The notes beneath the pieces were generated by a model. It ran no database searches. It was not told the origin of the DNA and saw only the letters and a program-made list of their open reading frames with translations. Positions 51,235 through 61,905 of a DNA stretch of 64,000 nt are shown in pieces. The number at the start of each line of letters is the position of its first letter. Within the stretch, counting starts at the first letter, position 1. This DNA is from Corynebacterium sp. CNCTC7651 (GTDB lineage Bacteria > Actinomycetota > Actinomycetes > Mycobacteriales > Mycobacteriaceae): contig NZ_CP071246.1 of the NCBI RefSeq assembly GCF_021496665.1, positions 186,001-250,000 of the forward strand. Reading direction: 5' to 3'. Position numbers and translations under genes: made by a program.

Positions 51235-51702
51235 ATGCGTAAGCAAAAGGCCCCCGAGCGTCCCGTAGTTAAGGATCCGGTTTACAACTCTGAGCTGGTT
51301 ACCCAGCTGGTGAACAAGATCCTGCAGGACGGCAAGAAGTCCACCGCAGAGCGCATCGTGTACGGCGCGCTTGAGATCTGCCGCGAGAAGACCGGCACCG
51401 ATCCGGTTGGCACCCTCGAGAAGGCTCTGGGCAACATCCGCCCGGACCTCGAGGTTCGTTCCCGCCGCGTGGGTGGCGCGACCTACCAGGTCCCGGTCAA
51501 GGTTGAGCCGGGCCGTTCCAACACGCTGGCTCTGCGTTGGATGGTCACCTTCACCCGTCAGCGCCGCGAGAACTCCATGATGGAGCGTCTCGCCAACGAG
51601 ATCCTGGATGCTTCCAACGGTCTCGGCGCATCCGTGAAGCGCCGCGAGGACACCCACAAGATGGCTGAGGCTAACCGCGCCTTCGCCCACTACCGCTGGT
51701 AA
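51235..51702 (+). CDS. rpsG: 30S ribosomal protein S7
   Basis: 155 residues of normal length ([20 protein letters not shown]). It nucleates assembly of the 30S head. A large inverted repeat follows before fusA. Confidence 0.97.
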   Translation: MRKQKAPERPVVKDPVYNSELVTQLVNKILQDGKKSTAERIVYGALEICREKTGTDPVGTLEKALGNIRPDLEVRSRRVGGATYQVPVKVEPGRSNTLALRWMVTFTRQRRENSMMERLANEILDASNGLGASVKRREDTHKMAEANRAFAHYRW

Positions 51703-51717
51703 TCCTCCGCGCGATGC

Positions 51718-51823
51718 AGCGAAAGCGGCCCGGCCGACAATCAGCCCGCCTCATGTGGGGTGGGTGTTATACCGCTCCTCACGAGGGGAAGCAGCTGATT
51801 GTTGCCGGGCCATTGCTGTCGCT
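51718..51823 (+). promoter_or_regulatory. large imperfect inverted repeat between rpsG and fusA
   Basis: The arms 51718-51745 and 51794-51823 pair over about 28 positions (CCCGGC/GCCGGG and CAATCAGC/GCTGATTG are the uninterrupted blocks), with a loop of about 48 bases that has its own weak pairs. No T run follows the hairpin, so a role as attenuator, processing site or translational control element is possible. Confidence 0.6.
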
Positions 51824-51968
51824 TCGGCCCCGTTAACTGGGCTTCACGCTGCTGCCTGGACCAAGTAGTGGCAAAATTGACAAACGAACATATCCGAATA
51901 AGGCGCCCAAGGTTCGGGAACTTTCTGAACCGGAACGCGTCGACAACGTACAAGTTGGGGTAATAAAC

Positions 51969-54089
51969 GTGGCACAAGAAGTGCTTAAGGATCTGAACAA
52001 GGTCCGCAACATCGGCATCATGGCCCACATCGATGCTGGTAAGACGACCACCACCGAGCGCATCCTGTTCTACACGGGTATCAACCGCAAGGTCGGCGAG
52101 ACCCACGATGGTGGCGCAACCACCGACTGGATGGAGCAGGAGAAGGAGCGCGGCATCACCATTACGTCCGCTGCTGTGACCTGTTTCTGGAACGGTAACC
52201 AGATCAACATCATTGATACCCCGGGCCACGTGGACTTCACCGTCGAGGTGGAGCGCTCCCTGCGTGTTCTTGACGGCGCTGTCGCCGTGTTCGACGGTAA
52301 GGAAGGCGTTGAGCCGCAGTCTGAGCAGGTGTGGCGTCAGGCTGCGAAGTACGACGTGCCGCGTATCTGCTTTGTCAACAAGATGGACAAGCTGGGCGCT
52401 GACTTCTTCTTCACCGTTGGCACCATCGTGGACCGCCTCGGCGCTAAGCCGTTGGTTATGCAGATCCCGATCGGCGCTGAGGATGACTTCGACGGTGTTG
52501 TTGACCTCATCGAGATGAAGGCATACCTGTGGCCGGGCAAGGTTGAGACCGGCACCCCGCCGCAGATCCAGGAGATCCCGGCTGACCTGCAGGACAAGGC
52601 AGAGGAGTACCGCGAGAAGCTGCTCGAGACCGTCGCTGAGTCCGACGAGGAGCTCATGGAGAAGTACTTCGGTGGCGAGGAGCTCTCCATCGAGGAGATC
52701 AAGGCTGCCATCCGCAAGATGACCGTGAACTCCGAGATCTACCCGGTCTTCTGTGGTTCCGCATACCGCAACAAGGGCATTGAGCCGATCCTTGATGCTG
52801 TTGTGGATTACCTGCCGAACCCGCTGGACATCGGCGAGGTGCACGGCACCTCCGTGAACGGCGAAGAGGACATGAGCCGTAAGCCGTCCGTGGACGAGCC
52901 GTTCGCAGCGCTTGCGTTCAAGATTGCTGTGCACCCGTTCTTCGGCAAGCTCACCTACGTCCGCGTCTACTCCGGCCGCACCGAGCCGGGCGAGCAGATG
53001 CTCAACTCCACCAAGGAGTCCAAGGAGCGCGTGGGCAAGCTCTTCCAGATGCACGCGAACAAGGAGAACCCGGTCGAGGAAGCACTCGCCGGCAACATCT
53101 ACGCGTTCATCGGCCTGAAGAACACCACCACAGGTGACACCCTGTGTGACCCGGCGAACCCGATCATCCTCGAGTCCATGGACTTCCCGGACCCGGTTAT
53201 CCAGGTGGCAATTGAGCCGAAGACCAAGGCTGACCAGGAGAAGCTCGGTGTAGCTATTCAGAAGCTCGCCGAGGAGGACCCGACCTTCACCGTGAAGCTG
53301 GATGATGAGACCGGCCAGACCGTCATCGGCGGTATGGGCGAGCTGCACCTCGACGTTCTGGTGGACCGCATGAAGCGCGAGTTCAAGGTTGAGGCGAACA
53401 TCGGTTCCCCGCAGGTTGCGTACCGCGAGACCATCCGCAAGAAGGTCGAGTCCCTGGACTACACCCACAAGAAGCAGACCGGTGGTTCCGGTCAGTTCGC
53501 GAAGGTCATCGTCACCATCGAGCCGTACAACCCGGACCCGGAGACCCTGGAGGAGGGCGAGTCCGCAACCTACGCGTTCGAGAACGCCGTCACCGGTGGT
53601 CGCGTGCCCAAGGAGTACATCCCGTCCGTGGACGCTGGTATCCAGGATGCAATGCAGTACGGCTACCTTGCTGGCTTCCCGCTGGTGAACATCAAGGCCA
53701 CCCTTGAGGACGGCGCGTACCACGAGGTTGACTCCTCTGAAATGGCCTTCAAGATGGCTGGTTCCCAGGTGCTCAAGGAGGCAGTGGCAAAGGCGAAGCC
53801 GGTGCTGCTCGAGCCGCTCATGGCCGTTGAGGTTGTGACTCCGGAGGAGTACATGGGTGACGTGATCGGCGACCTGAACTCCCGCCGTGGCCAGGTCAAC
53901 TCCATGGATGACCGTTCCGGCGCCAAGGTTGTCAAGGCAATCGTGCCGCTGTCCCAGATGTTCGGCTACGTGGGTGACCTGCGTTCCCGCACTCAGGGTC
54001 GCGCGAACTACACCATGGTGTTCGACTCCTACGGTGAGGTTCCGTCCAACGTCGCTCAGGAGATCATCGACGAGCGCACCGGCAAGTAA
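51969..54089 (+). CDS. fusA: elongation factor G
   Basis: 706-residue translocase GTPase: G1 [13 protein letters not shown]3 DTPGHVDF, G4 NKMD; C-terminal domains IV and V are complete. GTG 51969 ([14 protein letters not shown]) follows a GGGG-type weak ribosome site. Confidence 0.98.
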   Translation: MAQEVLKDLNKVRNIGIMAHIDAGKTTTTERILFYTGINRKVGETHDGGATTDWMEQEKERGITITSAAVTCFWNGNQINIIDTPGHVDFTVEVERSLRVLDGAVAVFDGKEGVEPQSEQVWRQAAKYDVPRICFVNKMDKLGADFFFTVGTIVDRLGAKPLVMQIPIGAEDDFDGVVDLIEMKAYLWPGKVETGTPPQIQEIPADLQDKAEEYREKLLETVAESDEELMEKYFGGEELSIEEIKAAIRKMTVNSEIYPVFCGSAYRNKGIEPILDAVVDYLPNPLDIGEVHGTSVNGEEDMSRKPSVDEPFAALAFKIAVHPFFGKLTYVRVYSGRTEPGEQMLNSTKESKERVGKLFQMHANKENPVEEALAGNIYAFIGLKNTTTGDTLCDPANPIILESMDFPDPVIQVAIEPKTKADQEKLGVAIQKLAEEDPTFTVKLDDETGQTVIGGMGELHLDVLVDRMKREFKVEANIGSPQVAYRETIRKKVESLDYTHKKQTGGSGQFAKVIVTIEPYNPDPETLEEGESATYAFENAVTGGRVPKEYIPSVDAGIQDAMQYGYLAGFPLVNIKATLEDGAYHEVDSSEMAFKMAGSQVLKEAVAKAKPVLLEPLMAVEVVTPEEYMGDVIGDLNSRRGQVNSMDDRSGAKVVKAIVPLSQMFGYVGDLRSRTQGRANYTMVFDSYGEVPSNVAQEIIDERTGK

Positions 54090-54441
54090 GCCGCTAAAGC
54101 TCTCCGCGCCTGACGGTGCCCGCTGCGGTAGCCAGCGCAGCGGGCCCGGCTGATGGACGGAGAGACATACACCTTGCGGGTACCGGCTCGCTGAGACCGA
54201 AACGTTCGCACAAACTGCGTGTGACGTGCGGTTTGAGCCGGCCGTTACCCACTAGGTGGATCCGGGTTGCTTCGGATCGACCGGTTTGAAAAACGGTCAT
54301 CGGCTATCTAGGATTATGTAACTGGCACATTGTGAAATGGTCGTGCCCTTATGTCCCGCGCGAGTGGGCCGTGAGGCAAGGCAAATGTAAACCACGTGGC
54401 TGCGAAGGTCGTAGCCACCATGAAGTCCAGGAGGACAACAA
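54090..54441. other. fusA-tuf spacer
   Basis: No gene in 352 bases. It has a strong stem-loop at 54118-54145 (GCCCGCTGCG/CGCAGCGGGC), embedded in an outer TCTCCG/CGGAGA pair and without a T run, and an AT-richer stretch near 54300-54330 (CTATCTAGGATTATGTAA) that may hold a separate tuf promoter. Confidence 0.5.
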
Positions 54442-55632
54442 GTGGCAAAGGCAAAGTTCGAGCGTACGAAGCCGCACGTCAACATCGGCACCATCGGTCA
54501 CGTCGACCACGGCAAGACCACCACGACGGCTGCCATCACCAAGGTGCTCGCTGACGCGTACCCGGAGGAGAACAAGGCTTTCGCCTTCGACGCGATCGAT
54601 AAGGCTCCGGAGGAGCGCGAGCGCGGCATTACCATCAACATCTCCCACGTGGAGTACAACACCCCGAAGCGCCACTACGCACACGTTGACGCTCCGGGCC
54701 ACGCCGACTACATCAAGAACATGATCACCGGTGCGGCTCAGATGGACGGCGCTATCCTCGTGGTTGCTGCTACCGATGGCCCGATGCCGCAGACCCGCGA
54801 GCACGTGCTGCTCGCTCGCCAGGTGGGCGTTCCGTACATCCTCGTTGCGCTGAACAAGTGCGACATGGTTGACGATGAGGAGATCATCGAGCTCGTCGAG
54901 ATGGAGGTCCGCGAGCTGCTGGCTGAGCAGGACTACGACGAGGAAGCTCCGATCGTTCACATCTCCGCTCTGAAGGCCCTTGAGGGCGACGAGAAGTGGG
55001 TCCAGACCGTGCTCGACCTCATGCAGGCTTGCGATGACTCGATTCCGGACCCGGTCCGCGAGACCGACCGTGACTTCCTGATGCCGATCGAGGACATCTT
55101 CACCATTTCCGGCCGCGGTACCGTGGTTACCGGTCGTGTGGAGCGCGGTGTCCTGAACCTCAACGACGAGGTCGAGATCATTGGTATCAAGGACAAGGCT
55201 CAGAAGACCACCGTTACCTCCATCGAGATGTTCAACAAGCTTCTCGATACCGCTGAGGCCGGCGACAACGCAGCTCTGCTGCTCCGTGGTCTGAAGCGCG
55301 AGGACGTCGAGCGCGGCCAGGTCGTCATCAAGCCGGGCGCTTACACCCCGCACACCAAGTTCGAGGGTTCCGTCTACGTCCTGTCCAAGGACGAGGGCGG
55401 CCGCCACACCCCGTTCTTCGACAACTACCGTCCGCAGTTCTACTTCCGCACCACCGACGTGACCGGTGTTGTGAAGCTGCCGGAGGGCACCGAGATGGTT
55501 ATGCCGGGCGACAACGTCGAGATGACCGTTGAGCTCATCCAGCCGGTTGCTATGGACGAGGGCCTGCGCTTCGCTATCCGCGAGGGCTCCCGCACCGTCG
55601 GCGCTGGCCGCGTTACCAAGATCATCGACTAG
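54442..55632 (+). CDS. tuf: elongation factor Tu
   Basis: 396 residues: G1 [10 protein letters not shown]3 DAPGHADY, G4 NKCD. It delivers aminoacyl-tRNA to the ribosome. GTG 54442 follows AGGAGG. Confidence 0.98.
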   Translation: MAKAKFERTKPHVNIGTIGHVDHGKTTTTAAITKVLADAYPEENKAFAFDAIDKAPEERERGITINISHVEYNTPKRHYAHVDAPGHADYIKNMITGAAQMDGAILVVAATDGPMPQTREHVLLARQVGVPYILVALNKCDMVDDEEIIELVEMEVRELLAEQDYDEEAPIVHISALKALEGDEKWVQTVLDLMQACDDSIPDPVRETDRDFLMPIEDIFTISGRGTVVTGRVERGVLNLNDEVEIIGIKDKAQKTTVTSIEMFNKLLDTAEAGDNAALLLRGLKREDVERGQVVIKPGAYTPHTKFEGSVYVLSKDEGGRHTPFFDNYRPQFYFRTTDVTGVVKLPEGTEMVMPGDNVEMTVELIQPVAMDEGLRFAIREGSRTVGAGRVTKIID

Positions 55633-55674
55633 TTCGTCGCTGGTCGGTAGCTGCTAGCTCCACCATCTAGCTTG

Positions 55675-55708
55675 AAGCCGCATCCCGCTTGCCGGGGTGC
55701 GGCTTTTG
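55675..55708 (+). terminator. tuf terminator
   Basis: The arms AAGCCGCA and TGCGGCTT, with inner CCC/GGG bases, are followed by TTGCG. Confidence 0.85.
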
Positions 55709-55753
55709 CGTTCCCTGCGCCTCCGACCAACGGGCCGGATGTACCGTAGGTGT

Positions 55754-56440
55754 GTGCATGACCCGACCCGCATCCCCCGCCTCATGGCCGCGCTGCAGGA
55801 CGCATGGGAGGGCCAACCCGACCTCACCCTGCCGGCGTTCCTTGGCATGTTGCAGGCGCGTGGGATCAGCTGGGCATCGTCCGAGGAAGAACTCCTGGCG
55901 CTCCTCGCGCAGATCAGCTCGGAGCACCCTTCGCTTATCGACGGCACTTTGAACCACCCCGTCCACATCACCACCCTCAATCCCCGGCTCGCCGTCACGC
56001 TGACGGGTGGCACGGCGGTGGTACGAAGCGCAGCCGACCCACAGCGGCCGCCGAGCGCGTGGAGTTACTCAGGCCTTGGCCCGGCGGGGCCGGGCCGCCC
56101 CCTTGTGGTCACCGACGCCGAGGGAGTGGAGCACCGGCTGGGCGTTGTGGAGCTTGCCACCCGGCTCGATAGCGATGCCGCCCCTGCGATAGAAGGGCTT
56201 CACTCAGGCGACGTAGGGTCCGCGCAGTGGCTGATTCTTTTCGAGGACGGCCGGCGCGCGATTCTTAGCCACCGCCTCCGCATCTGGACAACGGTGGGGA
56301 GGGAAACAGAAGTGGACACGTTGGCTTGGGTGAGCGTCGATAAGCTCGAGCCCGGGGCGGAGATGCAAATAACCCCAGCCGGCGGCGGGAAACCGCTGAG
56401 GCTGGGGTCGGTGCGCGAAGTGCTGCTGCTGGAGCTTTAG
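55754..56440 (+). CDS. unrecognised protein, 228 residues
   Basis: Reads MHDPTRIPRLMAALQDAWEG, then a mostly soluble alpha/beta chain with TLNPRLAVTLTGGTAVV and LFEDGRRAILSHRLRIWT. No known domain recognised and no signal or membrane segment. GTG 55754 follows TACCGT (55742-55747) by 6 bases; ATG 55739 is an alternative start. The stop overlaps the stop of the convergent Asp23-cluster gene by 4 bases. Confidence 0.6.
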   Translation: MHDPTRIPRLMAALQDAWEGQPDLTLPAFLGMLQARGISWASSEEELLALLAQISSEHPSLIDGTLNHPVHITTLNPRLAVTLTGGTAVVRSAADPQRPPSAWSYSGLGPAGPGRPLVVTDAEGVEHRLGVVELATRLDSDAAPAIEGLHSGDVGSAQWLILFEDGRRAILSHRLRIWTTVGRETEVDTLAWVSVDKLEPGAEMQITPAGGGKPLRLGSVREVLLLEL

Positions 56441-57000
56441 GCGGCAATCCTGTCAAGCTGCAGCTTCCACACAGTGTCAATCTCCATGGTGTGGTTGGCG
56501 ATGCGGAAGTCCTCGTTCGCTGCTTCGACGGCCTCAATCACCTCGTCGAGGGTGTAGGCCTGATCCGCGGTCACGGTAAAGGTGGCCGTTGGCCGGTCAC
56601 CAACCATGGCGATCTTGCTCTCGGCGCGCGCGATCGGGCCGTAGGCGCGCATGGCGTCGCACGCAGCCTCGGCAACACGCTGGACGTTGATGATCGTCTC
56701 CCCGTGAGCCGGATCTGCAGCCGTGATCTCGCGGTTGGAGAACGCCCTGCTGCGGATGTTGGCCACAATGAACCAAAGCCCAAGCAGGAACGCGATGATC
56801 GCGGTGATAATCAGGCCCGTCTCATACCCGCTGTAGGCGGAGAACTCCGCGATCTCGCCGCGGTTGAAGTTGTCATTGAGAAACTCGCTGACGTACGGAA
56901 TGTCCCAGTACAGCGCGGCGGGGATAAGCCCGCCCAACAGGAGCAGCAGTCCCAAGATAAAGACGATTACGCGGTCAAACGCGGCCAGTCCTTTGGTCAT
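56437..57000 (-). CDS. AmaP-like membrane protein of the Asp23 cluster
   Basis: 187 residues with two membrane helices (IVFILGLLLLLGGLIPAAL and a second near residue 65) and a C-terminal alkaline-shock-like domain. Such proteins anchor Asp23 family proteins to the membrane. Last gene of the six-gene minus-strand cluster; its start overlaps the previous stop. Confidence 0.75.
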   Translation of the reverse strand: MTKGLAAFDRVIVFILGLLLLLGGLIPAALYWDIPYVSEFLNDNFNRGEIAEFSAYSGYETGLIITAIIAFLLGLWFIVANIRSRAFSNREITAADPAHGETIINVQRVAEAACDAMRAYGPIARAESKIAMVGDRPTATFTVTADQAYTLDEVIEAVEAANEDFRIANHTMEIDTVWKLQLDRIAA

Positions 57001-57647
57001 CGTTGCACCTCCTGGGTGTCGGCTGCGGCCACTGGCTGCGGTTGCGGCTGTGCCTGCGGTGCCGCAGCATTATTGACCTGCGGGGTCAGTTTCACCGACA
57101 CAGCCGGGGGTGCCGCCAAGCGGCGGAACTCACGGTTCAGCGCAGTGGTGACCTGCTCCTGCTGCATACCGGTGCCGTCGTCGTCCAGCTGGACGGTGAC
57201 GGACTTGCGGTTGGCCTTGGAGCGGATGTTTTCGCCGCCGGTCTCGGCGCGGGTCGCCGCCGTGGACTTGCGCGCGATGTCCACCGGGCGGATCCAGATA
57301 GACGCCGGGGACTCGATGCGCACGTGGGTGTGGGGGCGCGGCATGAAGGAAGCAATGATCAGCCAGAGGCCCACCAGCGAGATAACGATCCCGATGGTGA
57401 CGGCCGTTGCCGTCACAGCGCCGGTGCCCAGGGACGTCAGGACCGGCTCAACCCACGATGTGTAGGCCTCGCCTTGGCGGAGGTACCACACCTCGCGGGC
57501 GAGGACCGCGGACAGCGCCAACAGGAGTGCGCCGATCAGAATGGTCTTCCAACGCACTGACGGGTTGGCCCGCGGTTCGCTGCCCGGGTGCGGCCCGAGC
57601 GGGCGCGGAGCTGCGCCTTGCTCTTGGGTGCTAACGGGTGCGGTCAT
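56997..57647 (-). CDS. DUF6286-like membrane protein of the Asp23 cluster
   Basis: 216 residues with two membrane helices (ILIGALLLALSAVLA and VTIGIVISLVGLWLIIASF), a central soluble domain and a Pro/Gln/Ala-rich tail. The family name is a tentative match by layout and position next to Asp23-like proteins. Confidence 0.68.
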   Translation of the reverse strand: MTAPVSTQEQGAAPRPLGPHPGSEPRANPSVRWKTILIGALLLALSAVLAREVWYLRQGEAYTSWVEPVLTSLGTGAVTATAVTIGIVISLVGLWLIIASFMPRPHTHVRIESPASIWIRPVDIARKSTAATRAETGGENIRSKANRKSVTVQLDDDGTGMQQEQVTTALNREFRRLAAPPAVSVKLTPQVNNAAAPQAQPQPQPVAAADTQEVQR

Positions 57648-58617
57648 AGTACTTCTCCACGGGTCGAATCGTGATCTGCTTCAGGGGAGCGGGGCGGGGG
57701 GCAACGGGGCGGACAACGCGCACCGGCCGCAGCGGGCCGACTGGTCGCAGAGGCTCCGGAGCCGGCACGGCAACGGGCACGAGCGGCGGCCTGTCCACCA
57801 GGATCTGCGCGAGCGGCTTGCGGGGTGGGAGCGACACCGGTTCGACCCTGGTGACGTTCTCTACCGCGATGGGTGCGAGGGCTCGGCGCGGAGCTACTGT
57901 CACCGGGGCAATACGGCGCGGTTCCGGGGCGCTGATGCCGCGTACCGCGGTGGGGTGCACATGCACCGCCGTCAGTACCGGGGCTTCCGGCACCATGGGC
58001 ACACGGACCTCGACGGGCTCGGCGACCGCGATGTCTTCCAGCGGCCGCGGTTCGCCCACAAAACCGGAAACCTGCACGTCCGCCGGCGCGGGCACCTCAA
58101 CGTGTTCGACGTGTGGAGGCGCTGGGACGGCAACATCGCGCAAATCGTCCACGAGGGAGCGTGCGGTGATGGCCACCAGTGGCTTCCGCTTCTTGGTCAC
58201 CGGCTGCGTCACCTCGGAGGGCTTCACGCGGATCGGGGTTGGTTCCGCCGTAGCGGTGTGGCTGGCCACATCGTCCCACGTCACGCGCTGCGCACCGGGC
58301 TCCGCCTCCACGTTGGATACCGTCACCTTTACGCGCGACACGTCCAAACCGCAGAGCTGGCGAACGTGGGCGATGATGGTGGCGCGCACTGCGTCCGTGA
58401 TCGCAGCAATGGGGGAGGGGTAGGACGTAGCAATCTCCGCCTCAATGGCGGCGATGGCGGACCCGCGGTCCAGGTGGACATCAATGCGCGGGAAGCTGCG
58501 CCCGGCAAGACCGGCGAGCTTCGCGTCAAGCGCGCGCACGCCGGGGACGGTCAACACTGCCTCAGTTGCGACGCGCTCTACCGCCTTTTCACTGATGTGG
58601 TAGAACGACGTATCCAT
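57631..58617 (-). CDS. Asp23/Gls24-like protein with long Pro/Val-rich tail
   Basis: 328 residues. The first about 110 resemble an Asp23/Gls24 domain (ISEKAVERVATEAVLTVPGV). After that comes a long Pro/Val/Ala-rich region without globular character, ending in KYYDRTR. It overlaps the next gene by 17 bases. Confidence 0.7.
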   Translation of the reverse strand: MDTSFYHISEKAVERVATEAVLTVPGVRALDAKLAGLAGRSFPRIDVHLDRGSAIAAIEAEIATSYPSPIAAITDAVRATIIAHVRQLCGLDVSRVKVTVSNVEAEPGAQRVTWDDVASHTATAEPTPIRVKPSEVTQPVTKKRKPLVAITARSLVDDLRDVAVPAPPHVEHVEVPAPADVQVSGFVGEPRPLEDIAVAEPVEVRVPMVPEAPVLTAVHVHPTAVRGISAPEPRRIAPVTVAPRRALAPIAVENVTRVEPVSLPPRKPLAQILVDRPPLVPVAVPAPEPLRPVGPLRPVRVVRPVAPRPAPLKQITIRPVEKYYDRTR

Positions 58618-58817
58618 TAGCCGCGGCCCCTGCCGGAGGACGCGCTCATGACGCGGGCCAGATCAAGGCGGCCATCCAGCTGGGCGCCGATCACGCCGCC
58701 GATGACGCTGAAAAGCAGCAGCCACAGCAGGCCGAGGGCACCGCCGAACGTGACAAAGAAGGCCACGACGACACCGATGATCACGCCGGCGACCATCTTG
58801 TTTGCAAAAATGTTCAT
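58617..58817 (-). CDS. small two-helix membrane protein of the Asp23 cluster
   Basis: 66 residues (MNIFANKMVAGVIIGVVVAF), two hydrophobic helices and a basic tail; DUF2273-like in size and position. One base shared with the following gene (58617). Confidence 0.75.
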   Translation of the reverse strand: MNIFANKMVAGVIIGVVVAFFVTFGGALGLLWLLLFSVIGGVIGAQLDGRLDLARVMSASSGRGRG

Positions 58818-58847
58818 GTTTACACCAAATTTCCGGAAGTCCGGGTC

Positions 58848-59177
58848 TTACTGCTCGGTGGAGGCTGCGGAGGAGCGCACGGCATCCGCGACGACAACGT
58901 CGACGAACGCGAACTCGCCCGCGGCGGCTACTGCGCTGCGGACATCCTCGGCGACCGCCATGATCTCGCGGTCAGAGTCCACGTCATAGACAACGTGGAT
59001 TTCCAGCCCGAGGGTCTCGCCCCGACGTGCGGGACGCAGGCCCTCGATGCGGGCACCGGGGAGGAGGAGCGCGACTTCGCCAACACGACCGCCGTGCAGC
59101 CCCGCCACACCGGGGACGGCAAGCGCCGCGTCGCGGGCCGCCTCCCCAGCCTCACGGGTTACGGAGGTCTGCGCCAT
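58848..59177 (-). CDS. Asp23-like protein, 109 residues
   Basis: Reads REAGEAARDAALAVPGVAGL and VDVVVADAVRS, the start and end of a short Asp23-type domain. Soluble. Lies directly after the larger Asp23 gene on the same strand, spaced by 2 bases. Confidence 0.7.
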   Translation of the reverse strand: MAQTSVTREAGEAARDAALAVPGVAGLHGGRVGEVALLLPGARIEGLRPARRGETLGLEIHVVYDVDSDREIMAVAEDVRSAVAAAGEFAFVDVVVADAVRSSAASTEQ

Positions 59178-59179
59178 GA

Positions 59180-59716
59180 CTACTGGCCCAGGGACGGGTT
59201 AGCGGCCTGGTAGTTCACCGGCTCGTCGTACTGCTGGGTCTGCTGGATCTCGGTCTCCTGCTCCGGCAGGTTCACGTCGTGCACGGTGACGTCAACGCGG
59301 TCGACGATCAGACCGGTCATGCGGGTGATGGCCACGGTGATGTTCTCGCGGATAGCGTTCGCCAGCTCGTGGATGGCAACGCCGTACTCGGCGATGATGG
59401 CAACGGCAACGTTGACGTGGCCGTCCTGCACAGCAACGTTCACGCCCTGCTGCACGTTGGTGGAGGAGGTGAAGGACTCGCGCACAGCGCCCCACATGCG
59501 GGCAGCGCCGCCGCCCAGGTTGTGCACACCGGAAACCTCGCGCGCAGCGATGCCGGCGATCTTGCCCACTACGTTGTCGTCGATCACGGTGGTGCCGTGC
59601 TCGGTCTCAAGGTTCTCGTTGCGCGGGCGCAGCTGCTCCGGCTCCACAGCGGAGGAGGTGGTGGAGGAGGAGGTGGTGTTGGCGGTTGCCGGGGTGTTGG
59701 TGGTGTTGTCAGCCAT
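59180..59716 (-). CDS. Asp23/Gls24 family envelope stress protein
   Basis: 178 residues. A Thr/Ser/Asn-rich N-terminus (about 30 residues) precedes the Asp23 domain: DNVVGKIAGIAAREVSGV, then VAVQDGHVNVAVAIIAEYG. ATG 59716 follows GAAAGGA. First gene of the six-gene cluster; promoter in 59717-59860. Confidence 0.85.
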   Translation of the reverse strand: MADNTTNTPATANTTSSSTTSSAVEPEQLRPRNENLETEHGTTVIDDNVVGKIAGIAAREVSGVHNLGGGAARMWGAVRESFTSSTNVQQGVNVAVQDGHVNVAVAIIAEYGVAIHELANAIRENITVAITRMTGLIVDRVDVTVHDVNLPEQETEIQQTQQYDEPVNYQAANPSLGQ

Positions 59717-60237
59717 GACAATCCTTTCAAGTTTTACACAATGTGACTCGCCCCAGCGTACCCGTTTTTGGGGCTCATGCTTGACGACGATCGGTTGGCA
59801 ATCAAATCGTCGAAAAGCAGCAGCTTGCAATCGTATGACCCTTTGTGCTTAACTAGCCGGGTTGCCTTGACATGGGTTGCACGCAGTGTGGCCGATGCGG
59901 GGCGACCATGACACCCGGAGAGGGGGCCATGGCAAATAAACAGCGGCAGTACGCAAGGGTCACGCACCCTTCCGAGTCTGGCACTCGTCCGTATATATAC
60001 GGACTGGGAAAGCACTGACACGATTGCGCGCAGTTTATGCGCCGCCCGTCTCACCTTTCCGCAAGTGCCATGGCAGTCAATTTAACGACACTGGCGTTGA
60101 GCCAAGGGCCCAGCCCGGACAACGTTATAGAGAAACTAGAAGCTACAACCCCACCGCTTCGAATTGGTTTGCTCCTTTCCGTTCAATCGGAAAACGGAGT
60201 GGACGATTGAACGTGGGGATGCGAGGAAGAGGTAAGC
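59717..60237. promoter_or_regulatory. divergent promoter region and S10 operon leader
   Basis: No gene in 521 bases. It holds a perfect 18-bp palindrome GTCCGTATATATACGGAC (59987-60004). Just before rpsJ are two overlapping, mutually exclusive hairpins: CGTTCAATCG (60180-60189) with CGATTGAACG (60204-60213), and TCCGTT (60178-60183) with AACGGA (60193-60198). The second half likely forms the S10 leader. Confidence 0.55.
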
Positions 60238-60543
60238 GTGGCGGGACAGAAGATCCGCATCAGGCTCAAGGCCTACGACCACGAAGCGATCGACGCATCT
60301 GCGAAGAAGATCGTTGAGACGGTCACCCGCACGGGTGCCCGTGTCGTCGGGCCGGTGCCGTTGCCCACTGAAAAGAACGTGTACGCCGTTATCCGTTCTC
60401 CGCACAAGTACAAGGATTCTCGCGAGCACTTCGAGATGCGCACGCACAAGCGCCTCATCGATATTCTCGATCCGACGCCGAAGACCGTCGATGCACTTAT
60501 GCGCATTGACCTGCCGGCGAGCGTTGACGTGAACATCCAGTAA
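60238..60543 (+). CDS. rpsJ: 30S ribosomal protein S10
   Basis: 101 residues ([20 protein letters not shown]). GTG 60238 follows GAGGAAGAGG. First gene of the S10 operon; also NusE in antitermination. Confidence 0.97.
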   Translation: MAGQKIRIRLKAYDHEAIDASAKKIVETVTRTGARVVGPVPLPTEKNVYAVIRSPHKYKDSREHFEMRTHKRLIDILDPTPKTVDALMRIDLPASVDVNIQ

Positions 60544-60580
60544 GCACCAGAGATCCCCAACGTTAGTGGAGAACTACACC

Positions 60581-61237
60581 ATGTCTGAGAACCAGATCAA
60601 GGGCATTCTGGGCAAGAAGATCGGCATGACGCAGATCTTCGACGAGGAGAACCGTGTTATCCCGGTTACCGTCGTCGAAGCTGGTCCGTGCGTGGTCACC
60701 CAGATTCGTACCCCGGAGACTGATGGCTACTCCGCCATCCAGATCGCATACGGCGATATCGATCCCCGTAAGACCAAGAAGCCGCAGGCTGGCCACTTCA
60801 AGAAGGCCGGTGTGAACCCGCGTCGCCACGTTGCAGAGATCCGCATGGCGGACACCTCTGAGTACGAGGTTGGCCAGGAGTTCAACGCCACCATCTTCGA
60901 CGGCGACGTGTTCGTCGACGTCGTGGGCACCACCAAGGGCAAGGGCTACGCAGGTGCCATGAAGCGTCACGGCTTCGCTGGCCAGGGCGCTGCCCACGGT
61001 AACCAGGCTTCCCACCGCCGCGTCGGCGGCATCGGTGCCTGCGCTACCCCGGCCCGTGTGTTCAAGGGCAAGCGCATGGCCGGCCGTATGGGCGGCAACC
61101 GCGTTACCACCCAGAACCTGAAGATCCAACGCATCGACGGCGACAACAACCTGATCCTGATCAAGGGCGCCATCCCGGGCGCTAAGGGCAGCCTTGTTAC
61201 CGTCAAGACCGCAGTGAAGGGCGGTGCTCACGCATGA
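60581..61237 (+). CDS. rplC: 50S ribosomal protein L3
   Basis: 218 residues with the conserved [15 protein letters not shown] loop near the peptidyl transferase centre. ATG 60581 behind GTGGAG. Overlaps rplD by 4 bases. Confidence 0.97.
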   Translation: MSENQIKGILGKKIGMTQIFDEENRVIPVTVVEAGPCVVTQIRTPETDGYSAIQIAYGDIDPRKTKKPQAGHFKKAGVNPRRHVAEIRMADTSEYEVGQEFNATIFDGDVFVDVVGTTKGKGYAGAMKRHGFAGQGAAHGNQASHRRVGGIGACATPARVFKGKRMAGRMGGNRVTTQNLKIQRIDGDNNLILIKGAIPGAKGSLVTVKTAVKGGAHA

Positions 61238-61905
61238 CGAACCTGACGCTTGACGTCCACACCGCAGACGGTAAGACGAACGGTACCGTCGAGCTTCCGG
61301 CAGAATTTTTTGACCGCGAGGCATCCATCCCCCTGATGCACCAGGTTGTCACCGCACAGCTTGCTGCTGCACGTCAGGGCACCCACGCCACCAAGACCCG
61401 CGGCATGGTCCGCGGCGGTGGTAAGAAGCCGTTCCGCCAGAAGGGCACCGGCCGCGCACGTCAGGGTTCCACCCGCGCGCCGCACTTCACCGGCGGTGGC
61501 ACCGTTCACGGCCCGCAGCCGCGTTCCTACGCGCAGCGGACCCCGAAGAAGATGATCAAGGCCGCGCTGGCCGGTGCTCTCACCGACCGCGCACGCAACG
61601 AGCGCATCCACGTCGTTGAGGACCTGGTGCCGGGCCAGACCCCGTCCACCAAGTCCGCTCGCGCCTTCATCGAGCGCCTGACCGACCGCAAGTCCGTCCT
61701 CCTGGTGATTGGCCGTGAGGATAACAACGCCCGTCTTTCCGCACGGAACCTGCCGGGTGTCGTCATTCTTGAGCCGACCCAGCTGAACACCTACGACGTG
61801 CTCAACGCGGACGATGTTGTGTTCTCCGTGGAGGCGCTGCACACCTTCATCAACCGCGGCAGCGACACCGTCGCTGCAGCTGCAAACGCGGAGGAGGAGA
61901 AGTAA
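61234..61905 (+). CDS. rplD: 50S ribosomal protein L4
   Basis: 223 residues with the extended loop region [20 protein letters not shown]. In other bacteria L4 is the repressor of the S10 operon. Directly followed by rplW. Confidence 0.97.
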   Translation: MTNLTLDVHTADGKTNGTVELPAEFFDREASIPLMHQVVTAQLAAARQGTHATKTRGMVRGGGKKPFRQKGTGRARQGSTRAPHFTGGGTVHGPQPRSYAQRTPKKMIKAALAGALTDRARNERIHVVEDLVPGQTPSTKSARAFIERLTDRKSVLLVIGREDNNARLSARNLPGVVILEPTQLNTYDVLNADDVVFSVEALHTFINRGSDTVAAAANAEEEK

